Assembly (NCBI GenBank): GCA_011773795.1
Contig: WVWW01000001.1
Span: 60,210 to 68,956 of the forward strand
DNA: 8,747 nt
Reading direction: 5' to 3'
Source: Acidobacteriota bacterium
GTDB taxonomy: Bacteria; Acidobacteriota; Polarisedimenticolia; Polarisedimenticolales; Polarisedimenticolaceae
Shown: positions 1 through 6,473 of the stretch, piece by piece
Layout of the letters: each line of letters opens with the position of its first letter
Numbering within the stretch: position 1 is the stretch's first letter
Position numbers and translations under genes: made by a program
Notes under the pieces: model-generated
The model's database searches: none
What the model was told of the DNA's origin: nothing
The model's input: only the letters and a program-made list of their open reading frames with translations

Positions 1-626
1 TGCAGGGGACCGCGCGGGAATCGCGCACGCGCGACGTCGTCGGGGCGATGGTGGTCGTGCAGCGCGACACCGATGCGTCGACGTTCTACCTGACGACGAG
101 CGGGGCCGATGGCGCCTTCTTCGTCGATCGTCTCCCGGACGGCGACTACACCGTGCGGCTCAACCGCGAAGGCTACGGCTCCGAGGTCAAGAAGGGCATA
201 CGGCTCAAGTACCCGTTTCGTGCTGTCGTCGAGGTCACGATGGAGCCGGGCCAGGCCGATCTGCGCGCCGCGGGCGATACGCCGCAGAGTGGCGAGGCGA
301 TTGACGTCGCGGGGATCATTCGCGGTACCGACGGGAGCGGTCTCGGCGAGATCTCCGTACGCATCGTGCGACAGGATGGGGCCGTCGATCCGCTGGAACT
401 GCGCACACCCGAGGACGGCGCGTTTCGCTTCAACGGCCTGCCCGTCGGCGAGTGGCGGCTCGAGATCGTCGGGATCGGCTTCCTGCCGGTGAACCAGCGG
501 CTGATGCTCGCCACCGACAGCGCACTCGTCGTGCAGCTCATCGAGCAGCCGCCGGACTACGTCCCGTCGCCGCTGGAGTTGATGCCTCCGGAGACGCCGA
601 TCGCGCCCGACGGTTTCATCCGCTAG
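1..626 (+). CDS. Carboxypeptidase-regulatory-like repeat protein, 5'-truncated by the window edge
   Basis: The reading frame is open from the left edge (first full codon at base 3), giving 207 residues before TAG at 624-626. The ATG at 48 lies inside a domain strand, so it is unlikely to be the real start and the gene begins outside the window. Two repeats of the carboxypeptidase-regulatory-like (transthyretin-like beta-sandwich) type are visible. Repeat 1 covers fragment residues about 1-81, with GADGAFFVDRLPDGDYTV and then GYG. Repeat 2 covers about 101-181, with PEDGAFRFNGLPVGEW and then GIGF. The DGxF turn followed by LPxGxY/W is the family hallmark. A proline-rich tail (about 183-203) follows. 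Such domains are usually extracytoplasmic and bind or scaffold; they carry no catalytic residues. In Acidobacteriota and Bacteroidota they often sit at the N-terminus of outer-membrane receptors, but here they form the C-terminus. The upstream part is unseen and no specific function can be given. The gene converges on the VWFA gene. Confidence 0.8.
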   Translation, partial: QGTARESRTRDVVGAMVVVQRDTDASTFYLTTSGADGAFFVDRLPDGDYTVRLNREGYGSEVKKGIRLKYPFRAVVEVTMEPGQADLRAAGDTPQSGEAIDVAGIIRGTDGSGLGEISVRIVRQDGAVDPLELRTPEDGAFRFNGLPVGEWRLEIVGIGFLPVNQRLMLATDSALVVQLIEQPPDYVPSPLELMPPETPIAPDGFIR

Positions 627-707
627 TAGGGTCAGGTCTTGAATCTTGCGCCGGCAAATCTACATCGATTACCGATGACGCAAGATTCAAGACCTGACCC
701 CACTAGC
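622..707. repeat. Palindromic REP/MITE-like element between convergent genes, possible bidirectional hairpin
   Basis: Bases 629-650 (GGGTCAGGTCTTGAATC then TTGCG) are a perfect 22-bp inverted repeat of 679-700. The pairing extends to 622-650 against 679-707 with a single mismatch (628/701). The 28-base centre holds a second small hairpin, CATCG (663-667) with CGATG (673-677) around ATTAC. CTAG occurs at both tips (623-626 and 703-706). This is compatible with a 76-bp element (627-702) flanked by a 4-bp target duplication, but CTAG is itself palindromic and could simply be part of the arms. From memory, GGGTCAGGTCTTG-type motifs recur as dispersed repeats in many proteobacterial and environmental genomes, sometimes near REP-associated tyrosine transposases; that is recollection and is not shown here. 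Transcripts from either side would form the same long hairpin. There is no T-run, so it is not a classical intrinsic terminator. Confidence 0.75.
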
Positions 708-722
708 CGCCCCACTAGCCGC
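699..722. repeat. Exact 12-bp tandem duplication carrying the VWFA stop codon
   Basis: CCCACTAGCCGC occurs twice in tandem, at 699-710 and 711-722. On the minus strand each copy contains TAG. The copy at 711-722 supplies the actual VWFA stop (715-717). The copy at 699-710 overlaps the tip of the palindromic element and puts a second TAG (703-705) in the same frame, because 12 bases is four codons. This could be replication slippage or a by-product of element insertion. Confidence 0.85.
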
Positions 723-1899
723 CGATGCCCGGGGTGCGCACGGCGAAGTAGCCGCGTCGGGCGCGGATCTTGATGTCGTCGCGCAGGCTCTCGACGCGCA
801 GTTTGATCCAGCGCCCGTTCCACTCCTCGTTGGTCGTCGAGTAGGTCAGGTAGTACTGCTTGCCGAGCTCCTCGGCGATGCGCTCGTAGGCTCCACCGAG
901 CGTGCCTTTCTTCTTGATGTAGTAGAACTCGCCGCCGGTGTTGTCGGAGAACTCCCGCAGGACGTCGCGCCGCGGTGCGCCGCCCTCGATGCCGAGGCCA
1001 ATCGAGTAGATCATCGTGGAATTGGTCTTGGCCTCCTTGAGAACACGGTCGAAACCGAACTGGCTCAGCGTGTCCTCGCCGTCGGACAGCACGACGATCA
1101 CCTTGCGGCCCTCGATCGTGCCGATCTTGCGGTAGGCGGCGTGCAGCGCGTCGTACAGCGCGGTTCCGCCGAGCGGCTCGGTCGACTCGATGGACTCCTT
1201 CAGCGCATCGACGTCGGACGTCAGGTCCTGGATCAGGAACACGTTCTCGTCGAAGTCGATGATCAGCGCCTCGTCGATCTCGCGCAGGTTCTCGACGAAC
1301 GCCCCGGCCGCCTCGTGCACCTCTTCGATCTTGTCCACCATCGAGCCGGAGGTGTCGATCAGGATCGCCATCTTGATCGGACGGGTCTCGACGTGGAAAT
1401 CGAGTACCTTCTGCTCCGCGCCGTCCTCGTACACGCGGAAATCTCCCTTGGTCAGGTCGGTGACCAGGTTGCCCTCCTTGTCCGTGGCGGTGACCCACAG
1501 GATCACCCGGTTGACACGTTCGATCTGGGTAAAGGGCAGCTTGCGCGAGATCACCGCGTCGCTGACCGTGACCTCCTCGACGTGGTAGGCGATCGCGCGC
1601 ACGATCCAGCTGCGCGACTCCTCGCCGAAATCGTGGAAGCACTCGAACGGCGGCTCGCGATCGACGAAGATCACCTCGTCGCCGACGATGAACTCCACGC
1701 GGTCGAGCAGGTCCGGATCGTCGATCTTGACCTTGGCCGCGATCTTCGTCTTGCCCGCCACGAGCTCCTGGTTTGCAGGCTCGGTGATCTCGATCGAGAA
1801 GCCGCGGCGCTTGGTCGCGTCCTGGGCCAGCAGGATGGAGAACGGCACGGCGAGCAGCAACGCGATCGCCAGGATGAACCAACCTCTGCAGCAACGCAT
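715..1899 (-). CDS. Secreted VWFA-related domain protein with N-terminal Ig-like domain
   Basis: The product has 394 residues. The ATG at 1897-1899 is preferred over in-frame upstream starts because it has GGAGGG six bases upstream, overlaps the stop of the preceding TPR gene by one base (TGATG), and begins a clear signal peptide (hydrophobic core about residues 8-24, likely cleavage after LLA25). Residues about 34-120 look like an Ig-like beta-sandwich (EPANQELVAGKTKI and later DREPPFE). Residues about 129-165 carry the VTATDKEGNLVTDLTKGDF and VYEDG signature of the 'VWFA-related' family common in Acidobacteriota. The VWFA fold follows with an intact metal-ion-dependent adhesion site: DTSGS at 182-186, Thr246 in GGTALYDAL, and Asp273 in LSDGED. 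It ends with the family's usual RRGYFAVRT tail. The expected role is metal-dependent protein binding outside the cytoplasm. The partner is unknown, and the TPR neighbour is the first candidate. No C-terminal membrane anchor is present, unlike BatA/BatB proteins. Confidence 0.88.
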   Translation of the reverse strand: MRCCRGWFILAIALLLAVPFSILLAQDATKRRGFSIEITEPANQELVAGKTKIAAKVKIDDPDLLDRVEFIVGDEVIFVDREPPFECFHDFGEESRSWIVRAIAYHVEEVTVSDAVISRKLPFTQIERVNRVILWVTATDKEGNLVTDLTKGDFRVYEDGAEQKVLDFHVETRPIKMAILIDTSGSMVDKIEEVHEAAGAFVENLREIDEALIIDFDENVFLIQDLTSDVDALKESIESTEPLGGTALYDALHAAYRKIGTIEGRKVIVVLSDGEDTLSQFGFDRVLKEAKTNSTMIYSIGLGIEGGAPRRDVLREFSDNTGGEFYYIKKKGTLGGAYERIAEELGKQYYLTYSTTNEEWNGRWIKLRVESLRDDIKIRARRGYFAVRTPGIGG

Positions 1900-3419
1900 C
1901 ACGATCCCTCCGAACCGGGTTCTTCCTCCGGCGTCTTGACCGGCGCCAGCGGATCGTGGCTCTCTGCAACCGCCTCGGGTGCGATCTGGGTCAGGATCCG
2001 GCGTACGCGCTCGGCGGCCTCGCCACGGGTGCTGTGTCCGAGGAACGCCTTGTACTGCTCCACGGCCTTTTCGCGTTCGCCCAGCCGCAGGTGCGCGTTG
2101 CCGAGGTAGAGCTGGGCGGTGCGGTTGCCGGGGTCCAGCTCGAGCGCCCGGCGGTACGCCTCGACGGCTTTGATGTCGTGGCCCAGCCGGGCGGCACAAA
2201 CGCCCCGGTTGATCGCGTGTTCGACACTGCCGCTGATGTCGATCCGATCGTAGACCTGCAGCGCGTCACGGAAACGCCCCGCGCGGAACAACACGTAGCC
2301 GAGCCGTTCATCGCGCAGATGGCTGCCCTCGGCGGCCTCCAGCGCCTCGATGGAAGCGTTCCAGTCCGCACGCGCGGCGTAGATCATCCCGAGCTGCGCG
2401 AAGTCGTCGGGGTTGGCCGCCCCGGCGTCGCGCAACTCTTCCAGGCGGGTCAACCGTTCGAGCTCGTCATCGATTCCGTCGCGATACTCCTGCAGCCTGC
2501 GTCGTTCCAGGGCTTCGAGACGCTCATCCGCCAGCGCTCGGTCGACCTGGTTGAGCGCCAGCTCGTACTGACCGCGACGTCGCGCCACCTCGGCCAGCCC
2601 GCGCCGTGACTCGGGGTGTGCGCGGTCGAGATCGAGCCCCGCGAGGAACCACGTCTCCGCGTTCTTCGTCAGGCCCTGGCCGAGGTACAGCCAACCGAGC
2701 GTCGCCGCGTGCGACGGGTCGTTCGGCTCGAGCTCGCGTGCGTTCTGGATCGTGCCGATGGCGAGCGTGTCGAGACCCAACTTGCCGTAGGCCTGCGCCA
2801 GCCGGTTGAGGCCATCGGCGAAGTCCGGTCGCACGGACACCGCCTCCTCGAGCAACTGAACGGCTTCCTCGAACTGGCGCCGGCCGAGGTACAGGTCGCC
2901 CAGGTGCATGTAGGCCGGTGCGTAGCCGGCATCGCTGGAGATCGCGCGCTGGTACAGGGCGATCGCCGCGTTCTCCTCGGCAGCGGCTTCCTCGAGCCGC
3001 GCCAGCCCGTCCAGCGCGGGCGCGTACTCCGGTCGCAGCTTGAGCGCGAGGGTGTAGCTCGCCTTGGACTCGTCCAGATCGCCCTGCTTGAGCAGGGCAT
3101 CGCCCTTCGCGACGTGGCTCTGCAGGTGGTTGGGGTCGAGATCGAGCGCGATGTCGAGCGCGATGATCGCGTCGTCGTAACGCCGGTCGCCGATTAACGC
3201 CAGTCCGAGGTAGTAATGCGCTCGAAAGTTGTTCAGCGCCATCGACGCCGCGCGGTTGAGTTTATCCGCCGCGTCGGCGTAGAGCCCCTTGCGATAGGCC
3301 GCGACACCCTGGTTGAGCAGGCGAAACGCTTCGGCGCGCACCTCGGCGGCCTTGCCCGCGTGGACCGGCAGCGCGGCCGCCGCGATCAACAGGACGGCGA
3401 TGATTTGACGACGATTCAC
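1899..3419 (-). CDS. Secreted TPR-repeat protein
   Basis: The product has 506 residues and starts at GTG (3417-3419), with GGGGAG five bases upstream. Residues 1-21 form a signal peptide (RR, hydrophobic core, likely cleavage after VHA21), so the protein should act in the periplasm or at the envelope. The rest is built of tetratricopeptide repeats of about 34 residues, at about 32-65, 66-99, 100-133, 166-199, 200-233, 234-267, 268-300, 336-368, 398-431 and 432-465, with more degenerate units between. Good examples are YDDAIIALDIALDLDPN (81-97) and KAVEAYRRALELDPGN (417-432). A charged helical stretch at about 296-332 interrupts the array and may be a coiled coil. The tail (about 480-506) is acidic and low in complexity. 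TPR arrays are protein-binding scaffolds. The one-base overlap with the downstream VWFA gene suggests co-translation and possible partnership. The specific function is not recognised. Confidence 0.88.
   Translation of the reverse strand: MNRRQIIAVLLIAAAALPVHAGKAAEVRAEAFRLLNQGVAAYRKGLYADAADKLNRAASMALNNFRAHYYLGLALIGDRRYDDAIIALDIALDLDPNHLQSHVAKGDALLKQGDLDESKASYTLALKLRPEYAPALDGLARLEEAAAEENAAIALYQRAISSDAGYAPAYMHLGDLYLGRRQFEEAVQLLEEAVSVRPDFADGLNRLAQAYGKLGLDTLAIGTIQNARELEPNDPSHAATLGWLYLGQGLTKNAETWFLAGLDLDRAHPESRRGLAEVARRRGQYELALNQVDRALADERLEALERRRLQEYRDGIDDELERLTRLEELRDAGAANPDDFAQLGMIYAARADWNASIEALEAAEGSHLRDERLGYVLFRAGRFRDALQVYDRIDISGSVEHAINRGVCAARLGHDIKAVEAYRRALELDPGNRTAQLYLGNAHLRLGEREKAVEQYKAFLGHSTRGEAAERVRRILTQIAPEAVAESHDPLAPVKTPEEEPGSEGS
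1906..1911 (-). promoter_or_regulatory. Shine-Dalgarno of the VWFA gene inside the TPR gene
   Basis: GGAGGG lies six bases before the VWFA ATG and within the last codons of the TPR gene. It fixes the start and excludes the longer in-frame reading from 2199. Confidence 0.75.
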
Positions 3420-3424
3420 GACAG

Positions 3425-3440
3425 CTCCCCGCCTCCCCCT
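3425..3440 (-). promoter_or_regulatory. Purine-rich Shine-Dalgarno region of the TPR gene
   Basis: GGGGAG (3425-3430) lies five bases before the GTG start, and a second purine run, AGGGGGAGG (3432-3440), lies just upstream. Two possible ribosome contacts suggest efficient initiation. The 70-base gap holding them has no convincing promoter or terminator. Confidence 0.65.
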
Positions 3441-3489
3441 CGGCGAACAACAGTCTATCTTGGTTCATTCCCGGCGGCACTCGGGCTCG

Positions 3490-3897
3490 TCAGGGCAGGA
3501 AGCGCGGGCGCAACTCCGCGGGCACTCTCGGGCAGGCCTGCTCCGGTCGCCTGAAGAGGCGGTGTCGGACCGCGGCCATGCGATCGTACCCCCAGTCCGA
3601 CAAGCCGTTCGGAAGCCAACTTCCGACGGTTCCCACCAGGCCCCAGAAACCGCCGATGCGCCGCAGCGTGTGGAACACACCCTGCGCGCGTTCCAGCAAC
3701 GTGCCGTCGTCGCACAGTACGATGACGCTGTCGGCAAGCCCCTCACGTCGGTCCGCCGGCACCCTGTCTTCGAACGTCGGGCCGAACAACGGTGCGTAGC
3801 GGAACAGCGTGCCCTCGGGATCGCGGGCGACGAGGAAAAGCACCGTGCGATGGCAGAGGCCGCAATGCCCGTCATAGAAGACCAGCTCGGGGGGCAC
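3490..3897 (-). CDS. DCC-family (DUF393) thiol-disulfide oxidoreductase-like protein
   Basis: The product has 135 residues. The GTG at 3895-3897 is chosen as start because it overlaps the preceding gene's TAG by one base (TAGTG) and puts the family's first strand at the N-terminus. The longer in-frame reading from 4149 would add 84 low-complexity residues lying wholly inside the upstream gene. The protein opens with LVFYDGHCGLC, the DGxCxxC hallmark of the DCC/DUF393 family (Cys12, Cys15). It continues with FRYAPLFGP (32-40) and IVLCDDGTLLERAQGV (59-74), and ends with the typical basic stretch and RFL near the C-terminus. Its length matches the usual 120-140 residues. The family has a thioredoxin-like fold and is annotated as a predicted thiol-disulfide oxidoreductase, but its substrates are largely unknown. 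No signal peptide is visible, so a cytoplasmic location is likely. It is the last gene of the tightly packed operon; the next gene follows after 70 bases. Confidence 0.85.
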   Translation of the reverse strand: MPPELVFYDGHCGLCHRTVLFLVARDPEGTLFRYAPLFGPTFEDRVPADRREGLADSVIVLCDDGTLLERAQGVFHTLRRIGGFWGLVGTVGSWLPNGLSDWGYDRMAAVRHRLFRRPEQACPRVPAELRPRFLP

Positions 3898-5132
3898 TAC
3901 GCGCTCGGAGCCGTGTCGTAGACCGCGCGCACCACGCGGAACGGGTAGGTGCGATTGTCCCGTGTGGGCAGGTGTCGGCGCCACGCCTCGGGCCGGTCGA
4001 AACGGAACGACAAAGCCTGGTGGCGGCTGCGAACGAGCCGTAGCGAGGCGCCCGGCTCCTCGTCCCCGGCTCTCAGCTCGATCTGGATTTCCTGCAGGCC
4101 GTTGACCGGCATCTTGGGCCCGGCCAGATGGCGACAATGTTTCCACCACAGCATTTCGTCGATGTTGTCGAATTCGTACAACGGCGATTCGTTGAACGTC
4201 GCCTCCAGCCGTGCCGGCCGACCCGGGACGTTCAACAGGTCCATCGATCGCAGCCGGGCCTCGTTGCCGAGCCGCTCGCGCAACGATGCCTGCGGGAACA
4301 ACTCACCGCTCGCCTGTCCACCATCGGAGAGCCACAGCCGGCGCATCAGGCTGTCCGCCGGAACGATCACGTAGCCGTCGTCGCGCTCGCCGGCGAACAG
4401 GCAGCTCTCCGGTGTGTCGAGGTAACGCTTCGCGGTACCGCCGATCAGGATCGCGTCGAGCAGCGCTGCGGCGTTCTCCGTTTTCTCCGACGAGGCCGCC
4501 GACGCGAGCGCTTCACGCACGGCGGAGAAGTCGTAGCCCTCGATCGTCCCCAATGCGTTCAACGCGGTTTCCAGTGCCACCGCCTGATCGGCCCAACCGG
4601 CGCGTGCCGGCAAAGCGGAGCGGCGGTAAGCCGGCGCGGTCCAGGCGCGGAACAGTTGTTCCTGGCTCGCGAGGTCGCGTTCCCCGGACGCCGCCGAGTT
4701 TTGCCACAGCAGCGACTTCAGGACCAATGCCGGCAACGTCTCGGCGAGTCCGCTCGTTCGGCGATCACGGTCGGGGTAGGGCAGACACGGGAAACCCGCG
4801 GTGGCCAGGCCTGCCAGCAACGTTTCTCCGGGTAGCCCGGATTCGTCGGCCGAGGCGCGGCCGCCGGCATGCATCTTCTGTCGGAAGCGACGGCGGAGCA
4901 GATTCTCGACCGGGCGCACGCGCGCCGCCTTCGCGGGCACGACCACCGGAACATCGACCCCGAGAAGAAACGGCTCACCGTCGGTGAGACGACCGACCGT
5001 GGCCGCGATGGCGGGCACTTCGGAAACGCGCTGGATCTTCTCGACGCTGCCGTCGTCGCCGAGCAGCACCATCGTGCGCGCACCGTCGCCTTGCGGAAGC
5101 GGTGTCGCCAGTTCGAGGCCCAGCAGCTTCAA
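3897..5132 (-). CDS. DUF429-like predicted RNase H-fold protein with unassigned C-terminal region
   Basis: The product has 411 residues and starts at TTG (5130-5132), three bases after the glmM stop, with GGGAG eight bases upstream inside the glmM end. The first 260 residues resemble the DUF429 family (predicted RNase H-like fold). They show an N-terminal strand LLGLELA, LLGVDVPVVVP (56-66, Asp60), ETLPALVLK (131-139), and LLDAILIGGTAKRYL (224-238, Asp226) followed by DDGYVIVPA. Glu7, Asp60, Glu131 and Asp226 sit where acidic residues of such a fold would be expected, but no catalytic set is proven. The family usually has Asp in the first strand, so Glu7 is a deviation. The remaining 150 residues are unusual. 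They include LYEFDNIDEMLWWKHCRHL (318-336) and a beta-rich, Arg-rich end, and I cannot assign them to a family. No signal peptide or membrane segment is seen, so the protein should be cytoplasmic. The DUF429 call is moderate; the nuclease activity is only a prediction. Confidence 0.6.
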   Translation of the reverse strand: MKLLGLELATPLPQGDGARTMVLLGDDGSVEKIQRVSEVPAIAATVGRLTDGEPFLLGVDVPVVVPAKAARVRPVENLLRRRFRQKMHAGGRASADESGLPGETLLAGLATAGFPCLPYPDRDRRTSGLAETLPALVLKSLLWQNSAASGERDLASQEQLFRAWTAPAYRRSALPARAGWADQAVALETALNALGTIEGYDFSAVREALASAASSEKTENAAALLDAILIGGTAKRYLDTPESCLFAGERDDGYVIVPADSLMRRLWLSDGGQASGELFPQASLRERLGNEARLRSMDLLNVPGRPARLEATFNESPLYEFDNIDEMLWWKHCRHLAGPKMPVNGLQEIQIELRAGDEEPGASLRLVRSRHQALSFRFDRPEAWRRHLPTRDNRTYPFRVVRAVYDTAPSA

Positions 5133-5135
5133 GTG

Positions 5136-6473
5136 TCAGACTCCCAGTTCGTCTCGTATCACCTCAGCCAACGATTCCGCCTGCTCGCCGACCTGGTCCG
5201 CGTCTTTTCCCTCGAGCATGACACGTACGAGAGGTTCCGTGCCCGAATAACGTAAAACGACTCGGCCCGTGCCTGCCAGCGTGTCTTCCACACCCTGAAC
5301 GGCCGGTCCAATGATTGCATGAGATCGCAGGTCGGGCTTATCCGAGACGCGTACGTTGATCAAAACCTGCGGATAGGGCTCGATTCCATCGACAATCCGG
5401 TCCAGCGACTCGTCGCCGGCCAGGACCGCATCGAGCAGTTGCAGCCCGGTCAGGATCCCGTCTCCGGTCGTGGCGTGATCGCCGAAGATCACGTGGCCCG
5501 ATTGCTCCCCACCGAGCGCCAGCTTCCGGCGATGCATGGTTTCCAGCACGTACTTGTCGCCGACCTTCGTGCGATGGAGTTGCACGCCTTCGGCGCCCAG
5601 TCGCTCCTCGAGCCAGAAGTTGCTCATGATCGTGGCGACGACGGCGTCGCCGGGGAGCCGTCCGTCACGTTTGAGCCGTCGTCCCGTCACGAACAGGATC
5701 GCGTCACCGTCGACAACACGCCCGTGCCGATCGACGGCCAGGCAGCGATCCGCATCGCCATCGAATGCCAGACCGGAGTCACACCCGTTCGCCCGCACGA
5801 ACTCCGCGAGTTTCTCTAGATGCAACGAGCCGCAGTCGAGGTTGATGTTGCGCCCGTCGGGGGCCACACCGATCGTCAGCACCTCGGCGCCGAGATCGCG
5901 AAACACTCGCGGGGCGATCTGGCACGCCGCACCGTTCGCGCAATCGAGTGCGATGCGCAGGCCGGAAAGCCGCCCGCGATCGAGCGCACCGACGAGATGC
6001 TCGACATAACCGTCAACATCGCTCGTCTGCTTCCGGGTGGAGCCGGCTTGCTCGCCGGGATCGTCTACTCCGGTGTCGAGGATCAGCGCTTCGATGTTCC
6101 GCTCGACGTCGTCCGACAGCTTCACGCCTGCCGAGTCGAAGGCCTTCAATCCGTTGTCCTCGAACGGATTGTGGCTCGCCGAGATCATCACGCCCGCGTC
6201 GTAGCCTCGCGCGCGCAGGACCCAGGCCAGCCCGGGCGTGGTGACGACACCGAGATCGACCGCGGCGCCGCCGCCGGCCGCGATTCCCGCCGCCAGGGCG
6301 TCCCGCAACCATGGACCGGACTCGCGGGTGTCCCTTCCCAGCACGACCCGTGGGGCGGTCCGGCCCAGGCTGCGCGTCAAAGCGACGCCGAAACGGCGAA
6401 CGGTGGCGGGGTCGAGGGGCTCCTCGCCTGCGACCGCGCGGATCCCATCGGTTCCGAATAGTCTTTTGCTCAC
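5136..6473 (-). CDS. glmM: Phosphoglucosamine mutase GlmM
   Basis: The product has 445 residues, the normal full length. It catalyses glucosamine-6-phosphate to glucosamine-1-phosphate, on the route to UDP-GlcNAc for peptidoglycan and LPS, in the cytoplasm. The start is GTG (6471-6473), overlapping the TAG of the upstream cdaR by one base; the nearest GGAG is about 11 bases upstream. The N-terminus LFGTDGIRAVAG is diagnostic of GlmM rather than other hexose phosphomutases. The catalytic phosphoserine is in MISASHNPFEDNGLK (Ser100). The magnesium loop is DGDADR (238-243). The sugar-binding loop is GGEQSGH (321-327), and the C-terminal phosphate-binding loop is RYSGTEPLVRVM (408-419). All four alpha-D-phosphohexomutase domains appear intact. 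Its position after cdaA and cdaR is the conserved arrangement in which, in Firmicutes, GlmM binds and inhibits CdaA. Whether that control exists here is inferred only from context. Confidence 0.97.
   Translation of the reverse strand: MSKRLFGTDGIRAVAGEEPLDPATVRRFGVALTRSLGRTAPRVVLGRDTRESGPWLRDALAAGIAAGGGAAVDLGVVTTPGLAWVLRARGYDAGVMISASHNPFEDNGLKAFDSAGVKLSDDVERNIEALILDTGVDDPGEQAGSTRKQTSDVDGYVEHLVGALDRGRLSGLRIALDCANGAACQIAPRVFRDLGAEVLTIGVAPDGRNINLDCGSLHLEKLAEFVRANGCDSGLAFDGDADRCLAVDRHGRVVDGDAILFVTGRRLKRDGRLPGDAVVATIMSNFWLEERLGAEGVQLHRTKVGDKYVLETMHRRKLALGGEQSGHVIFGDHATTGDGILTGLQLLDAVLAGDESLDRIVDGIEPYPQVLINVRVSDKPDLRSHAIIGPAVQGVEDTLAGTGRVVLRYSGTEPLVRVMLEGKDADQVGEQAESLAEVIRDELGV
5141..5145 (-). promoter_or_regulatory. 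Shine-Dalgarno deciding the TTG start of the DUF429-like gene
   Basis: GGGAG is eight bases before TTG (5130-5132) and forms part of the last sense codons of glmM. It is the main reason to accept the rare TTG start. Confidence 0.65.

Noticed and set aside
48..50. ATG at 48 as the start of the carboxypeptidase-regulatory-like gene
   Set aside because: The frame is open upstream to the window edge, the upstream codons (DVVGA) read like the first strand of the same domain, and no ribosome binding site precedes the ATG.
632..1969. 445-codon minus-strand frame overlapping the VWFA gene in another frame
   Set aside because: The product is extremely Arg-rich and low in complexity, without domains. 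The VWFA frame over the same bases has a full signal peptide, Ig-like and VWFA motifs.
1141..2109. Long plus-strand open frame (322 codons) opposite the VWFA and TPR genes
   Set aside because: It lies wholly antisense to two well-supported genes, its translation is Arg/Asp/Leu-rich with no domain, and such open frames are expected in GC-rich DNA.
3452..3480. Possible sigma-70 promoter before the TPR gene (TAGACT as -10, GTGCCG as -35)
   Set aside because: The -10 matches 4 of 6 and the -35 only 3 of 6 at 17-base spacing, which is no better than chance in a 70-base gap. Read-through from the upstream operon is equally possible.
3465..3489. CCCG/CGGG mini-hairpin after the DCC stop as a terminator
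   Set aside because: The stem is only 4 bp with an 8-base loop and no T-run follows.
3898..4149. 84-residue N-terminal extension of the DCC protein
   Set aside because: It would lie entirely within the DUF429-like gene and encode compositionally biased residues, and the TAGTG overlap gives a start that matches the family's normal N-terminus.
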